Origin: Saccharothrix coeruleofusca
Lineage (GTDB): Bacteria > Actinomycetota > Actinomycetes > Mycobacteriales > Pseudonocardiaceae
Reading direction: 5' to 3'
Length of the DNA stretch: 50,514 bases
Assembly (NCBI RefSeq): GCF_014648515.1
Contig: NZ_BMRG01000005.1
Coordinates: 187,106 to 237,619 of the forward strand
Shown here: one piece after another, positions 20,174 through 32,084 of the stretch
Position numbering within the stretch: position 1 is the stretch's first letter
Layout: every line of letters begins with the position of its first letter
Translations under genes and position numbers: made by a program
Notes under the pieces: model-generated
The model's database searches: none
Told to the model about the DNA's origin: nothing
What the model saw: only the letters and a program-made list of their open reading frames with translations

Positions 20174-20524
20174 TCACGCCCCCGATCCGACCGAGGGCGG
20201 CTTGGCCGCGCCGCCGAGCTGCCTGCCGATGTCCTCCAGCGCGTCCGCGACGGCCTGGTTCACGTCGCGGTAGTGCTCACCGGACAGCGACAGCTGGTCG
20301 CCCAGGTCGGTCATCCGCTCGACCATCTTGTCCATGTGGTCCATGAAGGTGTTGGTCAGCTCGACGTAGTCGCCGTAGGTCAGCGCCTGGCCCAGCAGGC
20401 CCCAGGAGATCTCCGGCACCACGGCCGCGCTCGCCTCCTGCTTGATCTTCTCCGCGTCGGCGGCCAGTGCGGTCACGTCCCTGCCGCACTTGGTCACCGC
20501 CGCCGCGTCCACTCCGAATGCCAT
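20174..20524 (-). CDS. EspC / WXG100-like small helical protein
   Basis: 116 residues from an ATG with a GGAGGAGC ribosome binding site. Two long helices are separated by a turn region (PEISWGLLGQALTYGDY), where a Trp-Gly replaces the classic WXG. The second helix ends HYRDVNQAVADALEDIG, the pattern seen in ESX-1 EspC-like (DUF2580) proteins. Such proteins are usually secreted as heterodimers with a WXG or PPE-like partner; the adjoining 360-residue protein is the obvious candidate. Confidence 0.7.
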   Translation of the reverse strand: MAFGVDAAAVTKCGRDVTALAADAEKIKQEASAAVVPEISWGLLGQALTYGDYVELTNTFMDHMDKMVERMTDLGDQLSLSGEHYRDVNQAVADALEDIGRQLGGAAKPPSVGSGA

Positions 20525-20557
20525 CGGTGCTCCTCCTCAGTGGGATTCCGGCGGGTC

Positions 20558-21124
20558 TCAGCGCAGGATCGGGCCGAAGCCCTCGTCGGGGTCCTCCTCG
20601 TGCGGCGGCGCCGGTCGGCGCGGCGGCGCGGGTGGCTGGACCCGAGGGGGGAAGTGCGGCGCCTGCGGCGGTGGCGGCGGCGCGACCGGTGGGCGGGCGC
20701 CCGCCTGCTGGAGGAACGTCGCGCCCGGCGCGGGCGGGGGAGGGGGCGGCGGGGCCTGCTCGGCGGGGTTGACGCCGAAGACCTCCTCCTGCACCTTGTT
20801 CACCCGCGCGGCGATGTCGATCTGGTCGCCCGCGAACTGCTGCACCAGCTCCGCCGAGCGGCGTGCCGAGTCGGCGACGGCGGTCCGGATGGTGCTCATG
20901 ATCGTGCGGGACAGCGCGGGCGGTGGCATGCGCTGCGCCTCCGGGCCGAGCTGGAGGTCCAGGACCGCGCCGCCCGGACCGGCCACCACGGTGACCGCCC
21001 GATCGGGTGAGATAGCGGTCACGCGCAGTTGTGCCATCTGCTCTTTCATCTGCTGGTAACCCGCGAGCCGCTGCTCGGCCTTGCGGCCTGCCTCGGCGAT
21101 CTCGCGGACGCGCTGGTCGGACAC
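20558..21124 (-). CDS. YbaB/EbfC-like protein with Pro-rich tail
   Basis: 188 residues from a GTG at 21124, chosen because the YbaB-like domain starts there (SDQRVREIAEAGRKAEQRLA); an in-frame upstream extension runs into the rpsL regulatory region and is unlikely. Residues 1-105 fit the YbaB/EbfC fold: helix, beta strands (TAISPDRAVTVVAGPGGAVLDLQL), then a long helix. The remaining 80 residues are dominated by Pro, with runs of seven and five prolines, and end in acidic EEDPDEGFG. YbaB-like proteins repeatedly accompany EspC/WXG genes in actinobacteria, where their role (chaperone or DNA binding) is unsettled. Confidence 0.72.
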   Translation of the reverse strand: MSDQRVREIAEAGRKAEQRLAGYQQMKEQMAQLRVTAISPDRAVTVVAGPGGAVLDLQLGPEAQRMPPPALSRTIMSTIRTAVADSARRSAELVQQFAGDQIDIAARVNKVQEEVFGVNPAEQAPPPPPPPAPGATFLQQAGARPPVAPPPPPQAPHFPPRVQPPAPPRRPAPPHEEDPDEGFGPILR

Positions 21125-21304
21125 CTGGCCCCCGTGGTAGGTCGTGCGATTGCCCGCTCTGTCTACTGCATTCGGCCGCTCGTGGGAGTAGTTTTGATCG
21201 CGGACGGCGCTGTGAGTTGGACTGGTCCGGGTGCGTGACGGACCGCGCGGAAAGCGCAGGCAGCGGGCCCGACTCGGGCCAAGCCCGGCGGTGGTGACCC
21301 CGTT

Positions 21305-21334
21305 TTGACCAGTGAGAGCGGCGGGGGGTATCTT
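21305..21334 (+). promoter_or_regulatory. Promoter of the rpsL-rpsG-fusA operon
   Basis: TTGACC (21305-21310) and TATCTT (21329-21334) are 18 bases apart, a strong housekeeping-sigma match. Transcription would begin near 21341, immediately before the first leader hairpin. Confidence 0.75.
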
Positions 21335-21344
21335 TGGTACTCGT

Positions 21345-21362
21345 GCCCGACCCATGTCGGGC
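21345..21362 (+). other. First hairpin of the rpsL leader
   Basis: GCCCGAC pairs with GTCGGGC around CCAT, right at the predicted 5' end of the mRNA. It may protect the 5' end or be part of leader regulation. Confidence 0.5.
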
Positions 21363-21459
21363 CGCTCCGCGTGCCTACGCGCCAGTGGTGCTGGAGAGCC
21401 GGCCGCGGTGACCTCCACTCGTAGGGGCATCCTGGGATGTCGCCTGCGGACCCGGGGAC

Positions 21460-21475
21460 ACAGTGCTCGGCCGCC
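21460..21475 (+). repeat. Direct repeat copy 1 in rpsL leader
   Basis: ACAGTGCTCGGCCGCC; an identical copy lies at 21535-21550. The two copies flank the 18-base element shared with rpsJ. Confidence 0.8.
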
Positions 21476-21486
21476 TCGGCTTTCGG

Positions 21487-21512
21487 CGAGGGGCGCGACA
21501 CGCCCGACCTCG
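21487..21512 (+). promoter_or_regulatory. Shared ribosomal leader element (rpsL copy)
   Basis: GGCGCGACACGCCCGACC (21492-21509) is identical to 26126-26143 in the rpsJ leader. It can fold as GGCG-CGACA-CGCC with a 3'-side CGA bulge, extended by an outer stem CGAGG (21487-21491) with CCTCG (21508-21512). It is a candidate RNA-level binding site for a ribosomal protein or other regulator. Confidence 0.6.
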
Positions 21513-21534
21513 GGTGCAGAGAGGGACCAAGTAA

Positions 21535-21550
21535 ACAGTGCTCGGCCGCC
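21535..21550 (+). repeat. Direct repeat copy 2 in rpsL leader
   Basis: Exact second copy of the 16-base sequence at 21460-21475, lying 37 bases before the rpsL start codon. Confidence 0.8.
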
Positions 21551-21587
21551 CCGCGGGCGAGACGTGAACGGAAGAAGCAGCCGGCGT

Positions 21588-21962
21588 ATGCCAACGATCC
21601 AGCAGCTGGTCCGAAAGGGCCGCCAGGACAAGGTCGCCAAGCAGAAGACCGCGGCGCTCAAGGGCAGCCCGCAGCGGCGCGGTGTGTGCACCCGCGTCTA
21701 CACCACGACGCCCAAGAAGCCGAACTCGGCGCTGCGCAAGGTCGCCCGCGTGAAGCTGACCAGCGGCATCGAGGTCACGGCTTACATCCCGGGTGAGGGT
21801 CACAACCTGCAGGAGCACTCGATGGTGCTCGTGCGCGGTGGCCGTGTGAAGGACCTCCCCGGCGTCCGTTACAAGATCATCCGCGGCTCGCTCGACACGC
21901 AGGGCGTGAAGAACCGCAAGCAGGCTCGCAGCCGCTACGGCGCGAAGAAGGAGAAGAGCTGA
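21588..21962 (+). CDS. rpsL: 30S ribosomal protein S12
   Basis: 124 residues, the normal length. S12 lies at the decoding centre and controls fidelity. The streptomycin-site residues are wild type: Lys43 (in TTPKKPNSA) and Lys88 (in GGRVKDLPG). The ATG is preceded by GGAAGAAG. The TGA shares its last base with the rpsG ATG, so S12 and S7 are translationally coupled. Confidence 0.98.
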   Translation: MPTIQQLVRKGRQDKVAKQKTAALKGSPQRRGVCTRVYTTTPKKPNSALRKVARVKLTSGIEVTAYIPGEGHNLQEHSMVLVRGGRVKDLPGVRYKIIRGSLDTQGVKNRKQARSRYGAKKEKS

Positions 21963-22432
21963 TGCCCCGCAAGGGACCGGCCCCGAAGCGGCCGCTGATC
22001 TCCGACCCGGTCTACAGCTCTCCGCTGGTGACCCAGCTCATCAACAAGGTGCTGGTCGACGGCAAGCGCTCCGTGGCCGAGCGGATCGTGTACGGCGCCC
22101 TGGAGGGTGCCCGCGAGAAGACCGGCACCGACCCGGTGGTGACGCTCAAGCGCGCCCTGGACAACGTCAAGCCCGCGCTGGAGGTCAAGAGCCGCCGCGT
22201 CGGTGGCGCGACCTACCAGGTGCCCGTCGAGGTGAAGCCGGGTCGCTCGACCACGCTCGCCCTGCGCTGGCTGATCACCTTCTCCCGGCAGCGCCGTGAG
22301 AAGACCATGGTCGAGCGCCTGATGAACGAGCTGCTCGACGCGAGCAACGGCCTGGGCGCGAGCGTCAAGCGCCGCGAGGACACGCACAAGATGGCCGAGT
22401 CGAACAAGGCCTTCGCCCACTACCGCTGGTGA
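21962..22432 (+). CDS. rpsG: 30S ribosomal protein S7
   Basis: 156 residues beginning [12 protein letters not shown], the usual actinobacterial S7 start. S7 nucleates assembly of the 30S head. In E. coli it represses its own str operon by binding the S12-S7 spacer; here no spacer exists because the two genes overlap, so that mechanism cannot work in the same place. Confidence 0.98.
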   Translation: MPRKGPAPKRPLISDPVYSSPLVTQLINKVLVDGKRSVAERIVYGALEGAREKTGTDPVVTLKRALDNVKPALEVKSRRVGGATYQVPVEVKPGRSTTLALRWLITFSRQRREKTMVERLMNELLDASNGLGASVKRREDTHKMAESNKAFAHYRW

Positions 22433-22438
22433 TCCGAC

Positions 22439-22465
22439 GCCCGGCCGGGGAACACCCGGCCGGGC
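22439..22465 (+). other. Hairpin between rpsG and fusA
   Basis: GCCCGGCCGGG (22439-22449) pairs perfectly with 22455-22465 around GAACA. There is no U-run after it, so it is more likely a pause, processing or stability element than a full terminator. Confidence 0.6.
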
Positions 22466-22519
22466 TCTCCCAGCCCTAGTGAGCCTGCTACCAGCTAGCT
22501 CAAGACAGGGGAAACACCC

Positions 22520-24622
<2,103 letters not shown>

Positions 24623-24700
24623 CCCCAACCGGAGCACCGCAGCACCACGCGGGCTCTCCGGGGTCTCTCGTCCCTGGGGTCCGCAAAACCCTGACGTGAC

Positions 24701-24730
24701 GCCCGGCGGGTGGCCGACCACCCGCCGGGC
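24701..24730 (+). other. Hairpin upstream of tuf
   Basis: GCCCGGCGGGTGG (24701-24713) pairs exactly with 24718-24730 around CCGA. It sits 30 bases before the tuf start codon and 16 bases before its AGGAGGA ribosome binding site, and lacks a U-run. It could terminate partly or stabilise a separately processed tuf mRNA. Confidence 0.6.
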
Positions 24731-24760
24731 ACAGCACCAGAAGTCCAGGAGGACAATCCA

Positions 24761-25954
24761 GTGGCGAAGGCGAAGTTCGAGCGGACGAAGCCGCACGTCA
24801 ACATCGGCACCATCGGTCACATCGACCACGGCAAGACGACGCTGACCGCGGCGATCTCCAAGGTCCTGCACGACAAGTACCCGGACCTGAACCCCTTCAC
24901 GCCGTTCGACCAGATCGACAAGGCGCCGGAGGAGAAGCAGCGCGGCATCACCATCTCGATCGCGCACATCGAGTACCAGACCGACAAGCGCCACTACGCG
25001 CACGTCGACTGCCCCGGTCACGCCGACTACATCAAGAACATGATCACCGGTGCGGCGCAGATGGACGGCGCCATCCTGGTGGTCGCGGCGACCGACGGCC
25101 CGATGCCGCAGACCAAGGAGCACGTCCTCCTGGCCCGCCAGGTCGGTGTGCCCTACATCGTGGTGGCCCTGAACAAGGCCGACATGGTGGACGACGAGGA
25201 GATCCTGGAGCTCGTCGAGCTCGAGGTCCGCGAGCTGCTCTCCGAGTACGAGTTCCCCGGTGACGACCTGCCCGTCGTCCGCGTCTCCGCGCTGAAGGCG
25301 CTGGAGGGCGACGCCGAGTGGGGCGAGAAGCTCATCGGCCTGATGGACGCCGTGGACGAGAACATCCCGGAGCCGGAGCGCGAGGTCGACCGGCCGTTCC
25401 TGATGCCGGTCGAGGACGTCTTCACCATCACCGGCCGCGGCACCGTGGTCACCGGCCGCATCGAGCGCGGCATCATCAAGGTCAACGAGGAAGTCGAGAT
25501 CGTCGGCATCAAGGACCAGTCGCGCAAGACGACTGTCACCTCGATCGAGATGTTCAAGAAGTTCCTCGACGAGGGCCAGGCGGGCGACAACGCCGCCCTG
25601 CTGCTGCGCGGCATCAAGCGCGAGGAGGTGGAGCGCGGCATGGTGATCGTGAAGCCGGGCACCACCACCCCGCACACCGAGTTCGAGGCGCAGGTCTACA
25701 TCCTGTCCAAGGACGAGGGCGGCCGCCACACGCCGTTCTTCAACAACTACCGCCCGCAGTTCTACTTCCGCACCACCGACGTGACCGGCGTGGTGACCCT
25801 CCCCGAGGGCACCGAGATGGTCATGCCGGGCGACACCACCTCCATGTCCGTGAAGCTGATCCAGCCGATCGCGATGGACGAGGGCCTGCGGTTCGCCATC
25901 CGCGAGGGTGGCCGCACCGTCGGCGCGGGCTCGGTCACCAAGATCATCAAGTGA
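24761..25954 (+). CDS. tuf: Elongation factor Tu
   Basis: 397 residues from the GTG at 24761 with CAGGAGGA upstream; the start matches the universal [21 protein letters not shown]-Tu delivers aminoacyl-tRNA to the ribosome. GTPase motifs are intact: GHIDHGKTT (19-27), DCPGH and NKAD. The elfamycin-contact region [14 protein letters not shown] is preceded by Asn-Asn as in other actinobacteria, and FAIREGG retains the sensitive Ala. Confidence 0.98.
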   Translation: MAKAKFERTKPHVNIGTIGHIDHGKTTLTAAISKVLHDKYPDLNPFTPFDQIDKAPEEKQRGITISIAHIEYQTDKRHYAHVDCPGHADYIKNMITGAAQMDGAILVVAATDGPMPQTKEHVLLARQVGVPYIVVALNKADMVDDEEILELVELEVRELLSEYEFPGDDLPVVRVSALKALEGDAEWGEKLIGLMDAVDENIPEPEREVDRPFLMPVEDVFTITGRGTVVTGRIERGIIKVNEEVEIVGIKDQSRKTTVTSIEMFKKFLDEGQAGDNAALLLRGIKREEVERGMVIVKPGTTTPHTEFEAQVYILSKDEGGRHTPFFNNYRPQFYFRTTDVTGVVTLPEGTEMVMPGDTTSMSVKLIQPIAMDEGLRFAIREGGRTVGAGSVTKIIK

Positions 25955-26025
25955 TCTAGCTCTACAACTCCACCCCGGATTTGGCGCACGCGCTGGCGTG
26001 TGCGACCATTGACGGGTTGCTCGTC

Positions 26026-26061
26026 GGGGCGGCCGGTTCGAGTTCGGAACTCGGCCGCCCC
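26026..26061 (+). terminator. Candidate stem-loop terminator after tuf
   Basis: GGGGCGGCCG (26026-26035) pairs with 26052-26061, and an inner AGTTC pairs with GAACT, leaving a five-base bulge. The structure is stable but has no U-run. It may end tuf transcription or be part of the S10 operon leader. Confidence 0.4.
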
Positions 26062-26119
26062 GCCACGAGCGGGGTTTGGCAAGACAATCCCACAAGCTGC
26101 ATCAGTGGGACTGGTCTGT

Positions 26120-26145
26120 GCGGGCGGCGCGACACGCCCGACCGC
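26120..26145 (+). promoter_or_regulatory. Shared ribosomal leader element (rpsJ copy)
   Basis: Contains the same 18 bases as the rpsL leader (26126-26143). Here the outer stem is GCGG (26120-26123) with CCGC (26142-26145), a different sequence from the rpsL outer stem yet still paired. The inner GGCG-CGACA-CGCC and the 3' CGA bulge are unchanged. Confidence 0.6.
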
Positions 26146-26160
26146 GTGGACCGGGCACCG

Positions 26161-26178
26161 TGACACCGCTCGGTGTCA
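26161..26178 (+). other. Second hairpin of the rpsJ leader
   Basis: TGACACC pairs with GGTGTCA around GCTC, 15 bases after the shared element. It lies about 100 bases upstream of the rpsJ start codon. Confidence 0.5.
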
Positions 26179-26276
26179 GTCCTGAATAGGGGGCGGAGCG
26201 CGCCGGGGGTACCCAGTTGCCCCGCCAGAGGCACCGCACCGCGGCGGTACTACAAGCAGAGGAACGGCAAGCCATC

Positions 26277-26582
26277 ATGGCGGGACAGAAGATCCGCATC
26301 CGGCTCAAGGCCTACGACCACGAGGCGATCGACGCGTCCGCGCGCAAGATCGTCGAGACCGTGACGCGCACCGGCGCTCGGGTCGTCGGGCCTGTGCCGC
26401 TGCCCACTGAGAAGAACGTTTACTGCGTCATCCGCTCGCCGCACAAGTACAAGGACTCGCGCGAGCACTTCGAGATGCGCACGCACAAGCGTCTGATCGA
26501 CATCCTCGACCCGACGCCGAAGACGGTGGACGCGCTCATGCGCATCGACCTGCCGGCGAGCGTCGACGTCAACATCCAGTAA
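26277..26582 (+). CDS. rpsJ: 30S ribosomal protein S10
   Basis: 101 residues, normal length, beginning [16 protein letters not shown]10 lies in the 30S head and also acts with NusB in transcription antitermination. The ATG follows AGAGGAACGGC. It is the first gene of the S10 operon, behind a structured leader. The [19 protein letters not shown] block is typical. Confidence 0.98.
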   Translation: MAGQKIRIRLKAYDHEAIDASARKIVETVTRTGARVVGPVPLPTEKNVYCVIRSPHKYKDSREHFEMRTHKRLIDILDPTPKTVDALMRIDLPASVDVNIQ

Positions 26583-26634
26583 GCGTTGGACGCGGCAGTG
26601 TTGATCCCATTTGGGGCGGAGAGCAAAGAGACCC

Positions 26635-27285
26635 ATGTCTGACAGGCAGGTAAAGGGCCTCCTGGGCACCAAGCTCGGCATGACTCAGGTCTTCGACGAG
26701 AACAACCGGATCGTCCCGGTGACCGTCGTCAAGGCCGAGCCGAACGTGGTCACCCAGGTTCGGACCCAGGAGAACGACGGCTACTCGGCCGTGCAGCTGG
26801 CCTTCGGCGCGATCGACCCGCGCAAGGTCAACAAGCCCGTTGCGGGCCACTTCGCCAAGGCGGGCGTCACGCCCCGCCGTCACCTGGCGGAGCTGCGCAC
26901 CACGGACGCCGCCGAGTACCAGGTCGGCCAGGAAGTCACCGCTGAGGTGTTCGAGGCCGGCGCGGTTGTCGACGTGGTCGGCACCAGCAAGGGCAAGGGC
27001 ACCGCGGGTGTCATGAAGCGCCACGGCTTCGGCGGCCTCGGGGCCAGCCACGGCACGCAGCGCAAGCACCGCTCGCCCGGCTCCATCGGCGGGTGCGCCA
27101 CGCCCGGCCGCGTGTTCAAGGGCCTGCGCATGGCGGGTCGCATGGGCCACGTGCGCGTGACCACCCAGAACCTCAAGGTGCACAAGGTCGACGCCGAGTC
27201 GGGCCTGCTGCTCATCAAGGGCGCGGTTCCCGGTCCCAAGGGCGGCCTCGTGTTCGTCAAGACCGCTGCGAAGGGTGGTGCCTGA
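26635..27285 (+). CDS. rplC: 50S ribosomal protein L3
   Basis: 216 residues. The conserved loop that reaches toward the peptidyl-transferase centre is present ([21 protein letters not shown]), as is [15 protein letters not shown] near the N-terminus. Preceded by GGGCGGAGAG at a suitable distance from the ATG. Confidence 0.98.
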   Translation: MSDRQVKGLLGTKLGMTQVFDENNRIVPVTVVKAEPNVVTQVRTQENDGYSAVQLAFGAIDPRKVNKPVAGHFAKAGVTPRRHLAELRTTDAAEYQVGQEVTAEVFEAGAVVDVVGTSKGKGTAGVMKRHGFGGLGASHGTQRKHRSPGSIGGCATPGRVFKGLRMAGRMGHVRVTTQNLKVHKVDAESGLLLIKGAVPGPKGGLVFVKTAAKGGA

Positions 27286-27287
27286 TC

Positions 27288-27980
27288 ATGACCTCCGTTG
27301 AGGTCCGCACCCCGGACGGCAAGACCGACGGCACCGTCGAGCTGCCCGCCGCCGTCTTCGACGCCCAGGCCAACGTCGCGCTGCTGCACCAGGTCGTCGT
27401 GGCCCAGCAGGCCGCGGCCCGCCAGGGCACGCACAAGGCGAAGACCCGCGGCGAGGTCTCCGGCGGCGGCAAGAAGCCCTACCGCCAGAAGGGCACCGGC
27501 CGCGCCCGCCAGGGCTCGACCCGCGCCCCGCAGTTCGCGGGCGGCGGCACCGTGCACGGTCCCGTGCCGCGCGACTACAGCCAGCGCACCCCCAAGAAGA
27601 TGAAGGCCGCCGCCCTGCGCGGTGCCCTCTCCGACCGGGCGCGCGCGGGCCAGGTGCACGTGGTGAGCGGCTTCGTCGAGGGCGACGCCCCGTCGACCAA
27701 GACCGCCCGCAAGGTGCTGGAGTCGGTCACGCAGGCCCGCCGCGTGCTGGCCGTGCTGCTGCGCACCGACGAGGTCTCGTGGGTCAGCCTGCGCAACCTG
27801 CCGCACGTGCACATCATCGCCCCCGACCAGCTGAACACCTACGACGTGCTGGTCAACGACGACGTGGTGTTCACCAAGGACGCACTGGACGTGTTCCTGG
27901 CGAGCAAGGCCCAGCAGGGCAAGGGCTCCGCCGAGGCCACCGCCACGTCGTCCGCAGTGGACGAGGAGGCCGCGAAGTGA
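27288..27980 (+). CDS. rplD: 50S ribosomal protein L4
   Basis: 230 residues. The exit-tunnel loop is clear ([20 protein letters not shown]). It starts at an ATG two bases after the L3 stop. The last 20 residues (Gly/Ser/Ala/Glu-rich) are a disordered tail. In E. coli, L4 represses the S10 operon; whether that holds in actinobacteria is uncertain. The stop overlaps the rplW start. Confidence 0.98.
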   Translation: MTSVEVRTPDGKTDGTVELPAAVFDAQANVALLHQVVVAQQAAARQGTHKAKTRGEVSGGGKKPYRQKGTGRARQGSTRAPQFAGGGTVHGPVPRDYSQRTPKKMKAAALRGALSDRARAGQVHVVSGFVEGDAPSTKTARKVLESVTQARRVLAVLLRTDEVSWVSLRNLPHVHIIAPDQLNTYDVLVNDDVVFTKDALDVFLASKAQQGKGSAEATATSSAVDEEAAK

Positions 27981-28276
27981 TCCCCGACCACAGGGACGTC
28001 CTGCTCGCACCGGTCATCTCCGAGAAGTCCTACGGGCTGCTCGAGGAGAACAAGTACACCTTCGTGGTGGCGCCGGGCGCGAACAAGACCCAGATCAAGA
28101 TTGCCGTGGAGAAGGTCTTCGGCGTCAAGGTCGTCAGCGTCAACACGATCAACCGCCAGGGCAAGCGCAAGCGCACCCGGACGGGCTTCGGCAAGCGCAA
28201 GGACACCAAGCGCGCCATCGTGACGCTGTCCGCCGAGAGCAAGCCGATCGAGATCTTCGGCGGCCCGGCCGCCTGA
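27977..28276 (+). CDS. rplW: 50S ribosomal protein L23
   Basis: 99 residues from a GTG overlapping the L4 stop (GTGA). L23 lines the exit-tunnel opening and is the docking site for signal recognition particle and trigger factor. The core [21 protein letters not shown] and the basic loop [20 protein letters not shown] are present. Confidence 0.98.
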   Translation: MIPDHRDVLLAPVISEKSYGLLEENKYTFVVAPGANKTQIKIAVEKVFGVKVVSVNTINRQGKRKRTRTGFGKRKDTKRAIVTLSAESKPIEIFGGPAA

Positions 28277-28298
28277 TGACGACGAGGACTGCGTAGAG

Positions 28299-29132
28299 AT
28301 GGGCATTCGCAAGTACAAGCCGACGACCCCCGGTCGTCGCGGTGCGAGCGTCTCCGACTTCGCCGAGATCACTCGGTCGACGCCGGAGAAGTCGCTGATC
28401 CGCCCGCTGCACGGCCGCGGTGGCCGCAACGCGTCGGGCAAGATCACGACGCGGCACAAGGGTGGCGGTCACAAGCGGGCCTACCGCCTGATCGACTTCC
28501 GCCGCACCGACAAGGACGGCGTGCCCGCCAAGGTCGCGCACATCGAGTACGACCCCAACCGCACGGCGCGCATCGCGCTGCTGCACTACGCCGACGGCGA
28601 GAAGCGCTACATCATCGCGCCGTCGAAGCTGCAGCAGGGTGACCGGATCGAGAACGGCCCCAAGGCCGACATCAAGCCGGGCAACAACCTGCCGCTGCGC
28701 AACATCCCGGTCGGCACCGTGATCCACGCGATCGAGCTCCGCCCCGGCGGCGGCGCCAAGATCGCCCGCTCGGCCGGTGCCAGCGTCCAGCTCGTCGCCA
28801 AGGACGGCCCCTACGCCCAGCTGCGGATGCCCTCGGGCGAGATCCGCAACGTGGACGTGCGCTGCCGCGCCACGGTCGGCGAGGTCGGCAACGCCGAGCA
28901 CCAGAACATCAACTGGGGCAAGGCGGGCCGCATGCGGTGGAAGGGCAAGAAGCCCACCGTCCGCGGTGTCGCCATGAACCCGGTCGACCACCCCCACGGC
29001 GGTGGTGAGGGCAAGACCTCCGGTGGTCGCCACCCGGTCAACCCGGCTGGTAAGCCCGAAGGCCGCACCCGCCGCCGCAAGGCAAGCGACAAGCTCATCG
29101 TCCGGCGTCGTCGCACCGGTAAGAAGCGCTGA
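28299..29132 (+). CDS. rplB: 50S ribosomal protein L2
   Basis: 277 residues, normal length. L2 is needed for subunit association and peptidyl transfer. It contains the [20 protein letters not shown] segment and the near-universal C-terminal [12 protein letters not shown] with its essential His. The C-terminus is strongly basic. Confidence 0.98.
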   Translation: MGIRKYKPTTPGRRGASVSDFAEITRSTPEKSLIRPLHGRGGRNASGKITTRHKGGGHKRAYRLIDFRRTDKDGVPAKVAHIEYDPNRTARIALLHYADGEKRYIIAPSKLQQGDRIENGPKADIKPGNNLPLRNIPVGTVIHAIELRPGGGAKIARSAGASVQLVAKDGPYAQLRMPSGEIRNVDVRCRATVGEVGNAEHQNINWGKAGRMRWKGKKPTVRGVAMNPVDHPHGGGEGKTSGGRHPVNPAGKPEGRTRRRKASDKLIVRRRRTGKKR

Positions 29133-29150
29133 GCAGGGAGGGAGTGAAGG

Positions 29151-29432
29151 ATGCCTCGCAGCCTTAAGAAGGGCCCCTTCGTGGACGACCACCTGCTCAA
29201 GAAGGTGGACGTCCTCAACGAGTCGGGCAAGAAGACCGTCATCAAGACCTGGTCCCGCCGGTCGACGATCATCCCCGACATGCTGGGCCACACGATCGCG
29301 GTGCACGACGGCCGCAAGCACGTGCCGGTGTTCGTGACGGAGGCGATGGTCGGGCACAAGCTCGGCGAGTTCGCCCCGACCCGCACGTTCAAGGGTCACA
29401 TCAAGGACGACCGGAAGTCGCGCCGCCGCTAG
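29151..29432 (+). CDS. rpsS: 30S ribosomal protein S19
   Basis: 93 residues beginning [18 protein letters not shown], the family signature. S19 lies in the 30S head with S13 and contacts the A-site tRNA region. The ATG is preceded by GGGAGGGAGTGAAGG. It ends with a basic tail. Confidence 0.98.
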   Translation: MPRSLKKGPFVDDHLLKKVDVLNESGKKTVIKTWSRRSTIIPDMLGHTIAVHDGRKHVPVFVTEAMVGHKLGEFAPTRTFKGHIKDDRKSRRR

Positions 29433-29467
29433 GCGACGAACTAGGAAAAGAGCAAGGGGAAGCAGCG

Positions 29468-29865
29468 ATGAACGCCCGCAACGAAGCCGAAGCGCCGGAG
29501 TACCCGCGCGCCGTGGCTCGGGCTCGCTACGTCCGCGACACGCCCATGAAGGTGCGCCGCGTCGTCGAGCTCATCAGGGGTCGTAGCGCCAGCGAGGCCC
29601 TGGCCGTGCTCCAGTTCGCGCCGCAGGCGGCAAGTGAGCCGGTCCGCAAGGTGCTCGCGAGCGCCGTGGCCAACGCCGAGAACAACCTGTCCCTCGACCC
29701 GGACACCCTGTGGGTGTCCAAGGTCTACGTGGACGAGGGTCCGACCCTCAAGCGGTTCCGCCCGCGGGCCCAGGGCCGCGCGTACCGGATCCGCAAGCGG
29801 ACGAGCCACATCACCGTCGAGGTGGAGTCGCGTCCGAAGAAGACCAGCGCGAAGGGGAACCGGTA

Positions 29866-29866
<1 letters not shown>
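29468..29866 (+). CDS. rplV: 50S ribosomal protein L22
   Basis: 132 residues. L22 forms part of the exit-tunnel constriction; its beta-hairpin sequence ([22 protein letters not shown]) is intact, without the changes linked to macrolide resistance that I would recognise. The N-terminus is extended and acidic (NEAEAPEYP). The TAG shares one base with the rpsC GTG. Confidence 0.98.
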
Positions 29867-30708
<842 letters not shown>

Positions 30709-30711
30709 GTA

Positions 30712-31131
30712 GTGCTCATCCCGCGCAGGGTCAAGCACCGCAAGCAGCACCACCCCGGCCGGTCCGGTGCTGCCAAGGGCGGCACGAGGGTCACCTTCGG
30801 CGAGTACGGCATCCAGGCACTGGAGCCCGCCTACGTGACCAACCGGCAGATCGAGTCGGCTCGTATCGCCATCACCAGGCACATCCGCCGTGGTGGCAAG
30901 GTCTGGATCAACATCTTCCCGGACCGCCCGCTGACCAAGAAGCCCGCCGAGACCCGCATGGGTTCGGGTAAGGGTTCGCCGGAGTGGTGGGTCGCCAACA
31001 TCAAGCCGGGCCGCGTGCTCTTCGAGATGAGCTTCCCGAACGAGGCGGTGGCCCGCGAGGCGCTGCGTCGCGCGATCCACAAGCTCCCGATGAAGTGCCG
31101 CATCGTTACGCGTGAGGGTGGTGAGTTCTGA
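30712..31131 (+). CDS. rplP: 50S ribosomal protein L16
   Basis: 139 residues from a GTG three bases after the S3 stop region. L16 helps position A-site tRNA. It begins [13 protein letters not shown] and carries [20 protein letters not shown], the expected conserved block including the Arg that is hydroxylated in some bacteria. The stop shares one base with the rpmC ATG. Confidence 0.98.
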   Translation: MLIPRRVKHRKQHHPGRSGAAKGGTRVTFGEYGIQALEPAYVTNRQIESARIAITRHIRRGGKVWINIFPDRPLTKKPAETRMGSGKGSPEWWVANIKPGRVLFEMSFPNEAVAREALRRAIHKLPMKCRIVTREGGEF

Positions 31132-31379
31132 TGGCAGCGGGTACCACCGCTTCCGAGCTGCGTGAGCTCACCGAGGAAGAGCTCGTGCTGCGCCTGAGGG
31201 AGGCGAAGGAGGAGCTGTTCAACCTCCGCTTCCAGATGGCCACCGGGCAGCTGGACAACAACCGCCGCCTGCGCACGGTCCGGAACGAGATCGCCCGGAT
31301 CTACACCGTGATGCGGGAGCGGGAGCTGGGTCTCTCCGCCTCCCCGGACGCGGTTTCCACTGGTGAGGGTGCGGCATGA
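31131..31379 (+). CDS. rpmC: 50S ribosomal protein L29
   Basis: 82 residues: two antiparallel helices with [20 protein letters not shown]-like sequence (here [19 protein letters not shown]). It sits near the tunnel exit beside L23. A short C-terminal tail follows. The ATG shares a base with the L16 stop and the TGA overlaps the rpsQ ATG. Confidence 0.97.
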   Translation: MAAGTTASELRELTEEELVLRLREAKEELFNLRFQMATGQLDNNRRLRTVRNEIARIYTVMRERELGLSASPDAVSTGEGAA

Positions 31380-31654
31380 CCGAGAGCAACGAAGTGACTG
31401 AGACTCGAAACGACCGCAAGGTCCGCGAGGGCTACGTCGTGTCCGACAAGATGGACAAGACGATCGTGGTGGCGGTCGAGGACCGCAAGAAGCACCGCCG
31501 CTACTCCAAGGTCATGCGCTCCACCACCAAGGTGAAGGCGCACGACGAGCAGAACACCGCCGGTGTCGGCGACCGCGTCCTGCTGATGGAGACCCGGCCG
31601 CTGTCGGCCACCAAGCGCTGGCGCCTCGTCGAGATCCTCGAAAAGGCCAAGTAG
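31376..31654 (+). CDS. rpsQ: 30S ribosomal protein S17
   Basis: 92 residues. An OB-fold primary binding protein of the 30S body. The core [20 protein letters not shown] and the basic loop [20 protein letters not shown] are clear. It overlaps rpmC by four bases (ATGA). Confidence 0.98.
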   Translation: MTESNEVTETRNDRKVREGYVVSDKMDKTIVVAVEDRKKHRRYSKVMRSTTKVKAHDEQNTAGVGDRVLLMETRPLSATKRWRLVEILEKAK

Positions 31655-31715
31655 TTCAGACCGAGCCCGTCAGGTCGGAAATCTGGCGGGCCAGGAATGG
31701 TCAGGAGACAGGTAA

Positions 31716-32084
31716 GTGATCCAGCAGGAGTCGCGGCTGCGCGTCGCCGACAACACCGGTGCGAAGGAGATCCTCTGCATCCGTGTTCTCGGTGGCTCGG
31801 GCCGCCGCTACGCGGGCATCGGGGACATCATCGTCGCCACGGTGAAGCAGGCCATCCCCGGCGCCGGTGTGAAGAAGGGTGACGTCGTCAAGGCGGTCGT
31901 CGTCCGCACCGTCAAGGAGAAGCGCCGTCCCGACGGCTCTTACATCCGGTTCGACGAGAACGCCGCGGTGCTCATCAAGAACGACAACGAGCCGCGGGGC
32001 ACCCGCATCTTCGGCCCGGTCGGTCGTGAGCTGCGCGACAAGAAGTTCATGAAGATCATCTCGTTGGCGCCGGAGGTGCTCTGA
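31716..32084 (+). CDS. rplN: 50S ribosomal protein L14
   Basis: 122 residues, exact family length, from a GTG; begins [20 protein letters not shown]14 forms an intersubunit bridge and is the target of the silencing factor RsfS. The 61-base spacer before it contains an imperfect stem (GCCCGTCAG with CTGGCGGGC). This marks the start of the spc part of the cluster. Confidence 0.98.
   Translation: MIQQESRLRVADNTGAKEILCIRVLGGSGRRYAGIGDIIVATVKQAIPGAGVKKGDVVKAVVVRTVKEKRRPDGSYIRFDENAAVLIKNDNEPRGTRIFGPVGRELRDKKFMKIISLAPEVL

Larger units (their letters stand above)
21125..21587 (+). other. Divergent intergenic region and long rpsL leader
   Basis: 463 bases lie between the minus-strand YbaB-like gene and rpsL. 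It contains a clear rpsL promoter, a leader of about 245 bases with several hairpins, a 16-base direct repeat and an 18-base element also present before rpsJ (each listed separately). No protein-coding frame in it looks real. I could not identify a convincing promoter for the minus-strand cassette. Confidence 0.75.
25955..26276 (+). other. Intergenic region and rpsJ (S10 operon) leader
   Basis: 322 bases without a gene. The first third carries a stem-loop that may end tuf transcription. The remainder is probably the promoter and leader of the S10 operon, with the element shared with rpsL and a further hairpin. A weak promoter candidate is TTGGCA (26076-26081) with GCATCA 17 bases later; the -10 is poor, so I do not list it separately. 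Confidence 0.65.

Noticed and set aside
21714-21851. Streptomycin-resistance changes in rpsL
   Set aside because: Lys43 and Lys88 are both wild type.
25735-25765. Asn-Asn in place of Lys-Gly near the elfamycin site of EF-Tu
   Set aside because: From family knowledge this is the ordinary actinobacterial sequence, not a resistance trait.
26039-26053. CGAGTTC-G-GAACTCG palindrome after tuf considered as a LexA box
   Set aside because: Half-sites are in the wrong order and spacing for LexA (GTTC...GAAC, one-base spacer); better explained as part of a stem-loop.
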